A stretch of 46,690 bases of DNA. It comes from a bacterium (GTDB lineage Bacteria > Hydrothermota > Hydrothermia > UBA1063). The translations under genes and the position numbers were made by a program. How positions within the stretch are numbered: position 1 is the first letter of the stretch; each line of letters starts with the position of its first letter. The stretch is from NCBI GenBank assembly GCA_030019025.1, contig JASEFR010000009.1:11444-58133 (forward strand). Reading direction: 5' to 3'. Of this stretch, positions 31,645-40,192 are shown in pieces. Below the pieces are notes generated by a model. The model had not been told where the DNA came from. It made no database searches and saw nothing but the letters and a program-made list of their open reading frames with translations.

Positions 31645-31904
31645 TTTTTAATTTTTCAGGGAATAAAATTGACCTACGTCCTCCAAAATCTATAAATCGC
31701 AAAAACACGTCTTATTGAAAATTCATCAGTCTTATCTCAAAAGGCATACTTAGAAAAAAAACCTTAATTTCCCATCAATTGGATTCCATTATTGGAATGC
31801 CCCCGTCTTTGTAATAGAAGGGGGCGTCTCAAAATGTCTCAAAAAAAAGCTTTATACTAGTCACACCTTATGACCTATTTAAAACTTTCACAGGGTAGTA
31901 AAAG
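31645..31904. other. Intergenic region between divergent units, with two adjacent hairpins
   Basis: The 385-bp gap between 31520 and 31905 has the sigma54 promoter and dyads on its left. The remainder shows no gene. It contains an inverted repeat ATTCCA/TGGAAT (31783-31798) and, immediately next, a hairpin with GCCCCCGTCT pairing to AGAAGGGGGC (31799-31825, one mismatch). These may be a terminator or leader structure for the rightward chromate-transporter genes. No promoter I can support strongly. Confidence 0.45.
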
Positions 31905-31979
31905 ATGAACAAAGAGGAACTTAAAGTTCTTATTTGCCTTGATAAACTGCTAAATAAGAATACCAACAGGGAGAATTAA
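31905..31979 (+). CDS. Possible 24-residue leader peptide upstream of chromate transporter genes
   Basis: ATG at 31905 opens MNKEELKVLICLDKLLNKNT and stops at 31979, 2 nt before the TTG start of the transporter gene. A weak AGGGTAG lies 9 nt upstream. The tight spacing suggests translational coupling or a leader role, but coding status is unproven; it may also be the residue of a lost regulator. Confidence 0.25.
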   Translation: MNKEELKVLICLDKLLNKNTNREN

Positions 31980-31981
31980 AC

Positions 31982-32563
31982 TTGCAAATAACGAGAAAAC
32001 CCACCAACAAAATTAAGGAAACGATTTTGCTCACATACGATTTCTTTCTGATTGGTATCTTCACAATCGGCGGTGGTTACGCAATGATTCCACAAATGCG
32101 GCAAATCTTTTGTAAGTCAAGGAAGTATTTAACGGAAGAGGAATTTTGGGAGATACTCGCAATCTCGCAAATTACTCCTGGCCCAATTGCCGTAAACATG
32201 GCAACATTTATAGGATACAGGGTCAGTGGATTTATAGGGTCTCTCTCTGCCACCATCGGAGTGGTCCTACCTTCCTTTATCGTCATACTTCTTATTTCAA
32301 TTTACTTAACCAGCTTTACCAAAATTCCTCAGGTAAAAAGGTTCCTTATTGGCATATTAACAGGTGTGGTCGGAGAAATTACCTATATTACCTTTGAAAT
32401 CTTAAAAAAAACTGAAAAAAACATCATGTACCTATTTATACTCATCCTGTCTCTTGTTGAACTTTTTATTTTAAGAGTAGACCCAATTTTAGTAATCCTT
32501 GTCGGCGGTTTACTGGGAATAACTTTGGGAAAGTTGTTTGAGGACAAAAATGGTTCTTATTAG
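31982..32563 (+). CDS. Chromate transporter, half-size (CHR family), N-type subunit
   Basis: A 193-residue membrane protein beginning at TTG 31982 with GGGAG 8 nt upstream. It has the CHR signatures FTIGGGYAMIPQMRQIF near residue 20 and ISQITPGPIAVNMATFIGYRVSGFIG near residue 60, plus five or six membrane segments. Full ChrA proteins have two such halves; short forms occur as adjacent gene pairs forming a heterodimer, as here with the next gene (26-nt overlap). CHR proteins export chromate, but many members probably move other anions; no chromate-resistance genes are nearby. Confidence 0.9.
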   Translation: MQITRKPTNKIKETILLTYDFFLIGIFTIGGGYAMIPQMRQIFCKSRKYLTEEEFWEILAISQITPGPIAVNMATFIGYRVSGFIGSLSATIGVVLPSFIVILLISIYLTSFTKIPQVKRFLIGILTGVVGEITYITFEILKKTEKNIMYLFILILSLVELFILRVDPILVILVGGLLGITLGKLFEDKNGSY

Positions 32564-33071
32564 ATTATTCGCTGAATTCTTTAAAATTGGTATCGTCACC
32601 TTCGGAGGAGGGCAGGCAATGCTTCCCCTTCTCCAACGCACCTTTGTAACAGAACTTCACTGGATAACCCAAGAACGTTTTCTCTATTTTATCTCCATTG
32701 CGGAAGTTACCCCGGGACCCGTTGCACTGAATATGGCTACATTTATCGGGTATGAAATCCATGGGGTTATCGGTTCATTGTTCGCCACTCTGGGAGTCGT
32801 AATGCCTTCTTTCCTGATCATATTTCTCATAGCAAACTTTGAAAGTCGATTCAAGAAAAATGTTTTATATAAGAGGTTCATGCTCGGGGTAAAACCCGTA
32901 ATTCCGGCACTTCTAATAAATGCCATTTACCTTATCGTGAGAAGGGGATTTACAGGTGTCACCCCCTATATTATAGCAACACTGAGCCTGGTAGTTTTCA
33001 TCTTTTACAAAAAATCGCCCGTTATTATCCTCCTCGCCACCGGAATTCTGGGTATATTTGCACTAAAATAG
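32538..33071 (+). CDS. Chromate transporter, half-size (CHR family), second subunit
   Basis: A 177-residue membrane protein with VTFGGGQAMLPLLQRTF near residue 17 and IAEVTPGPVALNMATFIGYEIHGVIG near residue 55, the same CHR motifs as its neighbour. It begins inside the 3' end of the first half-transporter gene. The likely start is ATG 32538; an internal ATG at 32550 (MVLIRLFAEFFKIG) fits the family N-terminus better. The pair would form a two-subunit transporter in the inner membrane. Confidence 0.9.
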   Translation: MRTKMVLIRLFAEFFKIGIVTFGGGQAMLPLLQRTFVTELHWITQERFLYFISIAEVTPGPVALNMATFIGYEIHGVIGSLFATLGVVMPSFLIIFLIANFESRFKKNVLYKRFMLGVKPVIPALLINAIYLIVRRGFTGVTPYIIATLSLVVFIFYKKSPVIILLATGILGIFALK

Positions 33072-33085
33072 AAATGTTGCAAGGA

Positions 33086-33097
33086 GTATTTAAATAC
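33086..33097. repeat. Short palindrome GTATTTAAATAC between TTGCA/TGCAA ends
   Basis: A 12-bp palindrome after the transporter stop, flanked by TTGCA (33077-33081) and TGCAA (33099-33103). It could be a weak terminator stem or an operator for the following gene. The rest of the 33072-33195 gap shows nothing I recognise. Confidence 0.35.
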
Positions 33098-33195
33098 CTG
33101 CAATCTAACCCAATTAAAATTTAGCATAATCCAAAGTTTCTTCATCATGGCTCTAATTTTGTCTCTATTTTTCCATACAATATTGCGCGGATTAT

Positions 33196-33224
33196 TTGAA
33201 AAATTTTATGGAAAGATTTATCCT
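33196..33224 (+). promoter_or_regulatory. Promoter of the TPR protein-dprA unit, leaderless geometry
   Basis: TTGAAA (33196-33201), 17-nt spacer, TATCCT (33219-33224), then 8 nt to ATG at 33233. No Shine-Dalgarno sequence fits between. Confidence 0.5.
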
Positions 33225-33232
33225 TTTACTCA

Positions 33233-35701
33233 ATGGAAAATTTTGAGTCTTTTTTGCATTTCAGCTTTTTTGATTTTTTGAGAGAATTAGCTTTCTTATT
33301 TACAAATGGATTTAAACCCCATCTGCTATACATAGAGTTCCCCTTGATAGGCACAATTGAATTGCTTGACTCTCTGGCGAAGAACTATCCTTTCTCAGAA
33401 AGAGAAGCTCTTTTTATCTTTAGTAACTCTTCTTTATTAGTACTGACCCCAGAGCCCGGGCCGTTCCTTAAACATTTAAAACAAAAGGAAATCTATAAGA
33501 AGTTTTTAAAAGGAAAATTAAACATCGTGACTTTATATCTGAGAAAATTTGAACACCATCCTGCCAACATTTTAAGAAGACTTTACGAGAAAGCCCAACA
33601 GGAAAAGAGGCACCTTCACATTCCAAATATAGAGAGCTACAAGAAACTTGCAGAATTAATATCCAGAGGTGATGAGGAGATATTTGTTGACCTGCCGGAA
33701 GAAAACCCCTTCTTTTCAACGGAAACCCTTCAGATAATCACGGGGAGTAAAATAGCCTTCATAAAGGGAGACAAAATTAATTTTCTAAGACTTAAAGAGG
33801 GAACAAAAATTAAAACAATCAAACTTATCAGCGATAACGATTCTACGATTAAAATTGATACAATAACCGTAGAAGACGTCCATAAAACTTTGCAGTCTTA
33901 CTTTATTACTCCCAACGTAAACAGGGAAATTCTGGAACTTCTTTATTACAGAAGTATGAAAAGCTTTTCAAAACTCTTCTGGTTGCTAAATCTCCTCGAT
34001 TCTAAAAACTTTTTCAAGTGGGATGAGAATACAGGCTGGGTATTAAATGAAGGATTGGCATTTCCCTATGAAAACTACTATACAGAGAAGTCAAGAAGGT
34101 TATTTAAATCAATGGGTAAAGAAGAAAAGCTAATAACTTACTTGATTCTATCTTCTGCCCAACCATTAGACAAAACGGACATTATAAAATTATTCCCTAA
34201 GATAAAAACCCAGACGATAGATAAAGTTATCACAAATTTAACCGACAACAGAATTATTAAAGTTGTAAAAAACAAAATCTATTCCTTCCATCCCGTGATC
34301 GAATTTAATACAATGCTTGACCTTCCCGAGCGGTATGTTAAAGAAATCCATGGCAATTACGCCCACTTGCTTCACACCAAGAAAATGAACGGTTTTCCAA
34401 TTGCCTTGTGGGAGATTGCAAGACACTTCGAACTTTCAGGAGATTCCCGGAACGCATTTAAATACTATTATGAAGCTATAAACGAAGAAGTAAAAAATAA
34501 GCAATATAATAAAGCGCTACAACATGCGATTAAAGCAAAGTTGCTCGCAAAAACAAAGAAGCAAAAATCTTCAATAAGAGAAACTATCGTCACTATCTAC
34601 ACTAAAATGGGTGAATATGTGAAGGCCCTCGAATTTATTAAAAGCATGGAAGAAGTAGAAAATAATCACTGGCGGGATAAGAAAAGAGAAATTGAGCTAT
34701 TGACAGAACTTGGGGAAACAAAGAGCGCCGCGAAGAGCTTAGAAGACTTCCTCTCTACAAAAAAAAGATTCTCAAAAGACCTCCTTTTGTTGAGACTTAA
34801 AATTGATTACAATGCGGATAGGTTGGAGTGGAATACGGAACTACTCCTAAAAAAACTTGAGTCAAAAAATTCTTCTCATAACGGAAAAGCAGAAATTTTT
34901 GAAGTCTTAGGTGATTGCGAATTTTATAGAAACAGGATTAAAAAAGCCACCGAATATTACTTAAAAGCGCTGAAGGCATCTAAGAAAATAGAAGATATTA
35001 CCCTCCTAAAACTGAAATTAGCTGAGATGCTGCTTTTAAACTTCAAATTCAGGGGGGCATTGAATCATTTAGAAAACGTATTATGGGCATTGGGTGAAGT
35101 TAAAAATAAACATGCGAGAGAAATCATATTGGGAGAAATAGGTAAGATATATCTCTTTCTTCTCCCACCACGCAGTTATGAAACTTTTATTAAGAGATCC
35201 ATTGACGATATTCTGAACACGACTCCCAAAACAAATTACCCATTCTATTTCTACTCTGGGCTTATATTGATTCATTCTGGCCTTATAAGTGAAGGTTATA
35301 ACCTTGCTATGAAAGGAATCGAATTTGAGAAGCAAAGAGGAAATATATTCAGAGCCAATCAGATGTCACTCATTCTAACTCAAAGGTTATTGAAATATAA
35401 CGAACTGAATAAAGCCCGAGAACTTCTGGAAGGGATAAGGACCAAGAGCGAATATATTTTCGCACGAAAAAGGATACTTGAGAAACTGCTGGAAATGTTG
35501 CAAAATGATAGTGAGATAAATATGGAGGAGGTTGAGAATTTGGTTTCCATGAATGCTCTGAATGCCTTGATTTTCTTCGAAGCTACTGAAAACATAAAAA
35601 AAACAGAAATCGACAGTATCAGGTGTACACTTCTCAATAAGTACAACGATTTAAAAAGTGCTCTAACGGAATTTGACCTCATGAACCACTATTCTATTTA
35701 A
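33233..35701 (+). CDS. Large TPR-repeat protein with STAND-regulator-like layout but no P-loop
   Basis: An 822-residue cytoplasmic protein. Residues 1-220 look like a degenerate RecA/AAA-like domain (LLYIEFPLIGTIELLDSLA, ALFIFSNSSLLVLTPEPGP) but lack a GxxxxGK[ST] Walker A. Residues 280-360 resemble a winged helix (KTDIIKLFPKIKTQTIDKVIT, NRIIKVVKNKIYSFHP). From about 385 to 760 helical repeats of TPR type follow (ALWEIARHFELSGDSRNAFKYYYEA; FEVLGDCEFYRNRIKKATEYYLKAL). This matches the layout of MalT/STAND-type regulators with the nucleotide site lost. It has no clear DNA-binding C-terminus. Transcribed with dprA, whose start lies 2 nt after its stop. Function unknown. Confidence 0.7.
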   Translation: MENFESFLHFSFFDFLRELAFLFTNGFKPHLLYIEFPLIGTIELLDSLAKNYPFSEREALFIFSNSSLLVLTPEPGPFLKHLKQKEIYKKFLKGKLNIVTLYLRKFEHHPANILRRLYEKAQQEKRHLHIPNIESYKKLAELISRGDEEIFVDLPEENPFFSTETLQIITGSKIAFIKGDKINFLRLKEGTKIKTIKLISDNDSTIKIDTITVEDVHKTLQSYFITPNVNREILELLYYRSMKSFSKLFWLLNLLDSKNFFKWDENTGWVLNEGLAFPYENYYTEKSRRLFKSMGKEEKLITYLILSSAQPLDKTDIIKLFPKIKTQTIDKVITNLTDNRIIKVVKNKIYSFHPVIEFNTMLDLPERYVKEIHGNYAHLLHTKKMNGFPIALWEIARHFELSGDSRNAFKYYYEAINEEVKNKQYNKALQHAIKAKLLAKTKKQKSSIRETIVTIYTKMGEYVKALEFIKSMEEVENNHWRDKKREIELLTELGETKSAAKSLEDFLSTKKRFSKDLLLLRLKIDYNADRLEWNTELLLKKLESKNSSHNGKAEIFEVLGDCEFYRNRIKKATEYYLKALKASKKIEDITLLKLKLAEMLLLNFKFRGALNHLENVLWALGEVKNKHAREIILGEIGKIYLFLLPPRSYETFIKRSIDDILNTTPKTNYPFYFYSGLILIHSGLISEGYNLAMKGIEFEKQRGNIFRANQMSLILTQRLLKYNELNKARELLEGIRTKSEYIFARKRILEKLLEMLQNDSEINMEEVENLVSMNALNALIFFEATENIKKTEIDSIRCTLLNKYNDLKSALTEFDLMNHYSI

Positions 35702-35703
35702 AA

Positions 35704-36768
35704 ATGGAGTACGTTTTCACACTATACTCAATTCAGGGAATAGGTTTTGTTTATTACAAGAAACTGGTTTCCCATTTCGGAACAGCGGGAAAAGTTTTTG
35801 AGGCGAGCTTCCAGGATCTGAAAGAAATTGTACCCGAAAAAATCGCAATCTCAATAAAAAGTGTAAATCTCGAACTTTCGCTAAAAACTGCCTCCGCTTT
35901 TATAGAAAAAGGTATAAAATGTATCGACTTCACCTTCAAAGAGTACCCTGAAGCATTTAAAATAAAAGAAATCTTCCCGCCCGTTATTTTTTATAAAGGG
36001 GAACTTCCATCTTCAGAGGAAAGGAAAATAGCAATAGTTGGCACTCGAAAGCCGACAAATTATGGAATTTTGACAACTCAGAAACTGTGTAAGGAGCTAA
36101 CGGAAAACAAATTTCACATAGTATCCGGGGGAGCACGAGGGATTGATACCGAGGCTCACAAGACTGCCCTTAAAGAAGGAGGAAAAACGACAGCAATTTT
36201 AGGATGCGGAATTGATGTAGTATATCCACCTGAAAACCGCCCTTTATATGAAAAAATCGCTCGGAAGGGGTCTTTAATTTCAGAATTTTTCCCCGGAACA
36301 AAACCTTACAAAGAGAACTTTCCGAGAAGAAACAGGCTAATTGCAGGATTGGCAGATTGCGTTCTCGTTGTTGAGGCGGGAGAAAAGAGTGGTGCATTAA
36401 TAACCGCCAGATGGGCTTTAGAGCTGGGAAAGGAAGTGTACGCCATCCCCGGGCCTATCAGCTCGCCCGCTTCCGCAGGCACAAACAGACTCATAAAAGA
36501 AGGCGCAAAACCGATAACTTGCGTAGAAGACATTTTAGAAGATTTCGGAATTGAGAAACCCCAAAAAGTAAAAAAGGATTTTTCGGAATCACTCACGGAA
36601 CAGGAAAAAAAGGTCTTTGAGAAAATATCCCACGAACCAAAACATTTTGATGAATTAGTATCATTAACAGGTTTAATAGTCCCGGACCTCCTGTCCATTC
36701 TATTCCAGCTTGAAATCAAAGGGTTAATTTCAGAATTACCAGGGAAATTTTACACAAGAAGCAATTAA
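35704..36768 (+). CDS. dprA: DNA-processing protein DprA
   Basis: A 354-residue protein. An N-terminal helix-hairpin-helix/SAM-like part (YSIQGIGFVYYKKLVSHFG) precedes the Rossmann-like core with IAIVGTRKPTNYG near residue 110, HIVSGGARGIDTEAHK near 140, and FPRRNRLIAGLADCVLVVEAGEKSGALITA near residue 200. A DprA winged helix forms the C-terminus (HFDELVSLTGLIVPDLLSILFQLEIKG). DprA loads RecA on incoming single-stranded DNA in natural transformation, so DNA uptake is plausible in this organism. It follows the TPR gene by 2 nt. Its stop overlaps the convergent dCMP-deaminase-like gene by 4 nt. Confidence 0.94.
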   Translation: MEYVFTLYSIQGIGFVYYKKLVSHFGTAGKVFEASFQDLKEIVPEKIAISIKSVNLELSLKTASAFIEKGIKCIDFTFKEYPEAFKIKEIFPPVIFYKGELPSSEERKIAIVGTRKPTNYGILTTQKLCKELTENKFHIVSGGARGIDTEAHKTALKEGGKTTAILGCGIDVVYPPENRPLYEKIARKGSLISEFFPGTKPYKENFPRRNRLIAGLADCVLVVEAGEKSGALITARWALELGKEVYAIPGPISSPASAGTNRLIKEGAKPITCVEDILEDFGIEKPQKVKKDFSESLTEQEKKVFEKISHEPKHFDELVSLTGLIVPDLLSILFQLEIKGLISELPGKFYTRSN

Positions 36769-37397
36769 TCCCTGCTTAATCTATCAACCTTAATTCCGTT
36801 TATTTCAAGAAAAGTCTTAGAAGATTCTTTGAACCTTTTATCTTCATAATCCTCAATATACACAACCCTCTTTATACCCGATGCTACGATTAGCTTCGCA
36901 CATTCCATGCAAGGCAAAAGGGTTGTATATAGAGTAGCGCCTGTGATATTAGTTCCTGCTTTAAGAGAAAATGCGATAGCGTTCTGCTCCGCGTGAATTT
37001 CGTACCTTGAGTGTATAAAGTTCAAATTGTAAAAATCATTCTTACCAGCACTCCCATTGCATATTTTTTTCAATGATTCCTCTAATTTACTTCCGAAAAA
37101 CTTGACAAAATCTTCAGTGTATTTGTGAAAATATTTAAACCTATTGTAGTACTCCCGAGCAAATGCTTCTACTCCCCCCGTCTCAAGATACTTCCCTACG
37201 ATATCTCTATTTTCATGTGCAAATTCAAGGACCTCTTGGAGCTCATCACACTGAGGAAAGCCCGAAGGTGAGCCGTTATATCCCATTGAAACTATTCGAT
37301 TCTCTTTAACAACAAGGGCACCTGTTTTATAGTAAACACAGGAACTCTGCCTCCTAACAATTTCAAGAATCTCGATGAAGGTGGAATCGTGCAACAT
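36765..37397 (-). CDS. dCMP deaminase-like (ComEB family) enzyme with a large insertion
   Basis: A 210-residue cytidine/deoxycytidylate deaminase fold. The N-terminus CVYYKTGALVVKENRIVSMGYNGSPSGFPQCDE is typical. The zinc site is EIHAEQNAI near residue 135 and TTLLPCMECAKLI near residue 160. Between them about 80 residues replace the usual 30, with a helical insert (VLEFAHENRDIVGKYLETGG through KLEESLKKICNG). The enzyme would convert dCMP to dUMP for thymidylate synthesis. The gene follows the small lipoprotein gene by 6 nt and converges with dprA. Confidence 0.85.
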   Translation of the reverse strand: MLHDSTFIEILEIVRRQSSCVYYKTGALVVKENRIVSMGYNGSPSGFPQCDELQEVLEFAHENRDIVGKYLETGGVEAFAREYYNRFKYFHKYTEDFVKFFGSKLEESLKKICNGSAGKNDFYNLNFIHSRYEIHAEQNAIAFSLKAGTNITGATLYTTLLPCMECAKLIVASGIKRVVYIEDYEDKRFKESSKTFLEINGIKVDRLSRD

Positions 37398-37403
37398 ACT
37401 CTT

Positions 37404-37751
37404 TTATTCTATTCTTATAGTTTTTCCTGAAGACCACAAGCTGTAATTGCCTTCATAATCCTTGGCCTGAACACTTACGTAATAATCACCAGGAGCGACA
37501 TACACCTTTTCAAATAACACTAAGGAACCGGACCTTACCCACTCTGAATAATCGGAAATATTTCCATCACCAAAGTCAACTCTTACACTAACATAATCAC
37601 CATCAGGGTCAATGGCCCTTACCTTAATCGCAATTATTTCCTTGGGATGAGCAGAAGTGGGAATTTCCACGATTTCAGGGACAGGAGGGGAATTCTTTTT
37701 AATTTCACAGGCTAAAGAAACCAGCAATACCAACATGAATAATTTTTTCAT
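37404..37751 (-). CDS. Small lipoprotein with a PKD/Ig-like domain
   Basis: A 115-residue protein with a lipoprotein signal: MKKLFMLVLLVSLAC, with the acylated Cys at residue 15. The mature part is a single Ig-like, PKD-type beta-sandwich: KVRAIDPDGDYVSVRVDFGDG and SEWVRSGS then FEKVYVAPGDYYVSVQAKDYEGN. DPDGD and VDFGDG are classic PKD motifs. Probably surface- or periplasm-anchored, with a structural or binding role. It is first in a two-gene unit with the deaminase and has no Shine-Dalgarno, its -10 box lying 7 nt before ATG. Confidence 0.8.
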   Translation of the reverse strand: MKKLFMLVLLVSLACEIKKNSPPVPEIVEIPTSAHPKEIIAIKVRAIDPDGDYVSVRVDFGDGNISDYSEWVRSGSLVLFEKVYVAPGDYYVSVQAKDYEGNYSLWSSGKTIRIE

Positions 37752-37758
37752 AGTGTTA

Positions 37759-37787
37759 ATTATACCCTATTAAAAAACGAACTCCAA
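37759..37787 (-). promoter_or_regulatory. Promoter of the lipoprotein-deaminase unit, leaderless geometry
   Basis: Minus strand TTGGAG (37782-37787), 17-nt spacer, TATAAT (37759-37764), then 7 nt to ATG at 37751. Transcription should begin at or next to the start codon. Confidence 0.65.
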
Positions 37788-37795
37788 CCTTCACT

Positions 37796-37823
37796 TTGAA
37801 AAGCTTGAATTCTGGAGTAAAAT
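37796..37823 (+). promoter_or_regulatory. Promoter of cdaA-ybbR, leaderless geometry
   Basis: TTGAAA (37796-37801), 16-nt spacer, TAAAAT (37818-37823), then 6 nt to ATG at 37830. It lies back to back with the lipoprotein promoter. Confidence 0.6.
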
Positions 37824-37829
37824 TTACTT

Positions 37830-38582
37830 ATGAAACTTTACCCTCTTACCATCCGTGACATCGCTGACATTGCCCTCGTCACTCTTATAATTTACTACAT
37901 ACTGAAGCTCTTCAAAGGAACAAGAACTATCTACATCATCACAGGTCTCATTGCAGTTGTCGGATTATCTGCCGCCTCAACTCTATTCAACCTCAAAGGG
38001 TTAATGTGGTTACTTTCCGCCTTTACAAGGTATGGCCTGCTGGCATTGATCGTTATCTTCCAGCCAGAGATAAGAAAAGGTTTGGCAGTTATTGGTACAG
38101 GTACCTTCATCGGTGAGAGAAAAAAGATTGGGATCGCTGAAATTCAAGAACTGGAAAGGGCATTAAGACAAATGGTCCAAAGGGGAATTGGTGGTATAAT
38201 AGTTATAGAGAGGAACATGAGACTGGATGAACTCATTTCTGAAAGCGGAGTGAAGATTTACGCAACTCTTTCAGCGCCTCTTATCCTATCAATCTTCCTG
38301 CCTGACAGTCCTTTGCACGACGGTGCAATTATAGTAAGGGGAAACTATATAATAGGCGCAAGGACCATTTTGCCTCTTTCTCAAGTGGGAATTGTTGAGG
38401 GAAGCTTAGGAACCAGGCATCGGGCAGCCCTCGGCGTGACGGAGCACTTTGACTGCCTTGCAATAGTCGTATCAGAGGAGAGAAGGTCTATAAGAATAGT
38501 CCAAAAGGGTGTTCTCTCCGAGAGCTTAACCTTTGAAAACCTCAGAAAATATATGGAAGAATTGTTGATTAAACAAGGATGA
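37830..38582 (+). CDS. cdaA: Diadenylate cyclase CdaA
   Basis: A 250-residue membrane enzyme making cyclic di-AMP from two ATP. Three N-terminal membrane helices (residues 8-85) precede the DAC domain: FQPEIRKGLAVIG near 75, SPLHDGAIIV near residue 163 (the DGA motif) and GTRHRAALGVTE near residue 196 (the RHR motif). These two motifs form the active site of DAC proteins. Normal length for CdaA. The stop overlaps the start of the YbbR-like gene, the usual regulator partner, by 4 nt. No glmM is adjacent. Confidence 0.95.
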   Translation: MKLYPLTIRDIADIALVTLIIYYILKLFKGTRTIYIITGLIAVVGLSAASTLFNLKGLMWLLSAFTRYGLLALIVIFQPEIRKGLAVIGTGTFIGERKKIGIAEIQELERALRQMVQRGIGGIIVIERNMRLDELISESGVKIYATLSAPLILSIFLPDSPLHDGAIIVRGNYIIGARTILPLSQVGIVEGSLGTRHRAALGVTEHFDCLAIVVSEERRSIRIVQKGVLSESLTFENLRKYMEELLIKQG

Positions 38583-39463
38583 AAGGCCTCAGTTTTATAA
38601 AAGAAAACCTCGGATTGAAAATAATATCACTCATCCTTGGTATTATTGTATGGTTTAACGCAACAACGGACGAAATCTCTGTATATACTATTCCTTTCAA
38701 GATCTCCTACACTTTTCAGGGACTTGGGGACTCCCTTGTTATTATAAACAGATTGCCCGAGTACATAAACGCCTCAATAAAAACTTCGGGAAAAACCTAC
38801 CTGAGGATAAAGTTTTCTGAAAAAGTCGTTTATAAAAACCTTTCAAATCTTCGATATGGAATTAACGAAGTAAAATTCGACTATGAGGACCTACCACTAT
38901 CACTAAAAGACATTGAAATATTCAGCATAAATCCCCGAACGATTTTGGTTCAGGTAGACAGAATCCAGAAAAGAACAGTACCCGTTAAAGTGGTATCAGT
39001 ATTGCTTCAAAATAACAACCTTTTTGTAAAGTCAATAAGTGTTAGCCCTGAAACAACAACTATAATAGGACCTGCATCAATAGTAAGCAAAATACAATTC
39101 TTACCATTAGAACCTATAGAAGTCAAGAAATCCAGTGATACACTCTTCATTTCTAAAGTTGAAAAACTCAACAACGATTTCCTAAAAATCGAAAATACGG
39201 AAGGGTTCAAAGTAAGGCTCTCCTTAGACACACTCTATCGAGACTCTACCTTTTTGAGAATTAGGAAATTCGAGCAAAGAATTAAAATCACCTTCTTACG
39301 GCCTGCCGATTATCAAGTATCAAATAAAAGCTTCAATATAAAGGCAACTCTTATAGACAGTTTGGAAAGTCTTTCAGTCTATAAAATAGAAGTTGAAGCA
39401 CCTCAACCTTTAAAAATCCTATCCATAGAGCCTGAAATGGTCACAATTAAAAAATCAAATTAG
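38579..39463 (+). CDS. YbbR-like protein (CdaR-type regulator of CdaA)
   Basis: A 294-residue protein with one N-terminal membrane helix (LKIISLILGIIVWFNATT) and an extracytoplasmic region of about three YbbR repeats, e.g. RTVPVKVVSVLLQNN and VSPETTTIIGPASIVSKI near residue 150. YbbR/CdaR proteins modulate CdaA in Firmicutes; the pairing here supports the same role. The start overlaps the cdaA stop by 4 nt; the 3' end overlaps the convergent fabG gene by 9 nt. Confidence 0.88.
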   Translation: MKGLSFIKENLGLKIISLILGIIVWFNATTDEISVYTIPFKISYTFQGLGDSLVIINRLPEYINASIKTSGKTYLRIKFSEKVVYKNLSNLRYGINEVKFDYEDLPLSLKDIEIFSINPRTILVQVDRIQKRTVPVKVVSVLLQNNNLFVKSISVSPETTTIIGPASIVSKIQFLPLEPIEVKKSSDTLFISKVEKLNNDFLKIENTEGFKVRLSLDTLYRDSTFLRIRKFEQRIKITFLRPADYQVSNKSFNIKATLIDSLESLSVYKIEVEAPQPLKILSIEPEMVTIKKSN

Positions 39464-40183
39464 GCCGCCGTCAATAGTAAATACCTGGCCCGTTATATAG
39501 CTCGCCTCTTCACTGACGAGAAAAGTAGCTAATTTTGCAACATCCTCAGGTTTGCCAAACTTTTTTAAAGGAATTCTGGCGAGATATTCCTTCTTAATCT
39601 CCTCAGAGAGTTTATCGGTCATCGAAGTTTCAATAAAGCCTGGGGCTATAGCGATCACCCTGATCCCCCATCCTCCAACTTCTTTTGCCAGAGACTTGGT
39701 AAAAGCAATCACACCAGCCTTAGAAGCCGAATAGTTTGTTTGTCCAGCATTCCCCGTTATTCCAACCACTGATGAAATATTTATAATCACTCCCGACTTA
39801 GCATTAACCATGTATTTGAGGACAGCATGGGTCATATTGAAGGTTCCAAGGAGGTTTATCTTGATCACCTCTTCCCAATCAACAGGAGACATTCTGACAA
39901 ATAGCTTATCCTTTGTAATTCCCGCATTATTGACAAGAACATCAATTCTGCCAAACCTGCTATTGATTTCCTCTGCTAACTCCCTACACGCCTTATAATC
40001 AGTTACATCCAACACTTTATAATGACTTTCAAAACCCTTTGATCTCAGCTCATTTTGAGCCTTTACCAGTTCCTCTTCCTTTCTGGCGGTAATAACGGGA
40101 ATATAACCCCTCTGCCCGAGTTCCATAGCAATTGCGAACCCAATTCCTCTTGACCCACCCGTTATAATAGCCACTTTGCTCAT
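39455..40183 (-). CDS. fabG: 3-oxoacyl-ACP reductase
   Basis: A 242-residue short-chain dehydrogenase of classical type: TGGSRGIGFAIA (cofactor loop) near residue 8, DVLVNNAGITKD near residue 85, catalytic Ser in ISSVVG near 138 and YSASKAG (Tyr, Lys) near 151. The C-terminal PGFIETSMT and GQVFTIDGG are typical of FabG, which reduces 3-ketoacyl-ACP in fatty acid elongation. Strong AAGGAGG 6 nt before ATG. It sits 9 nt after the nfi stop in a hisS-nfi-fabG run. Confidence 0.92.
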   Translation of the reverse strand: MSKVAIITGGSRGIGFAIAMELGQRGYIPVITARKEEELVKAQNELRSKGFESHYKVLDVTDYKACRELAEEINSRFGRIDVLVNNAGITKDKLFVRMSPVDWEEVIKINLLGTFNMTHAVLKYMVNAKSGVIINISSVVGITGNAGQTNYSASKAGVIAFTKSLAKEVGGWGIRVIAIAPGFIETSMTDKLSEEIKKEYLARIPLKKFGKPEDVAKLATFLVSEEASYITGQVFTIDGGLI

Positions 40184-40192
40184 AAGACCTCC

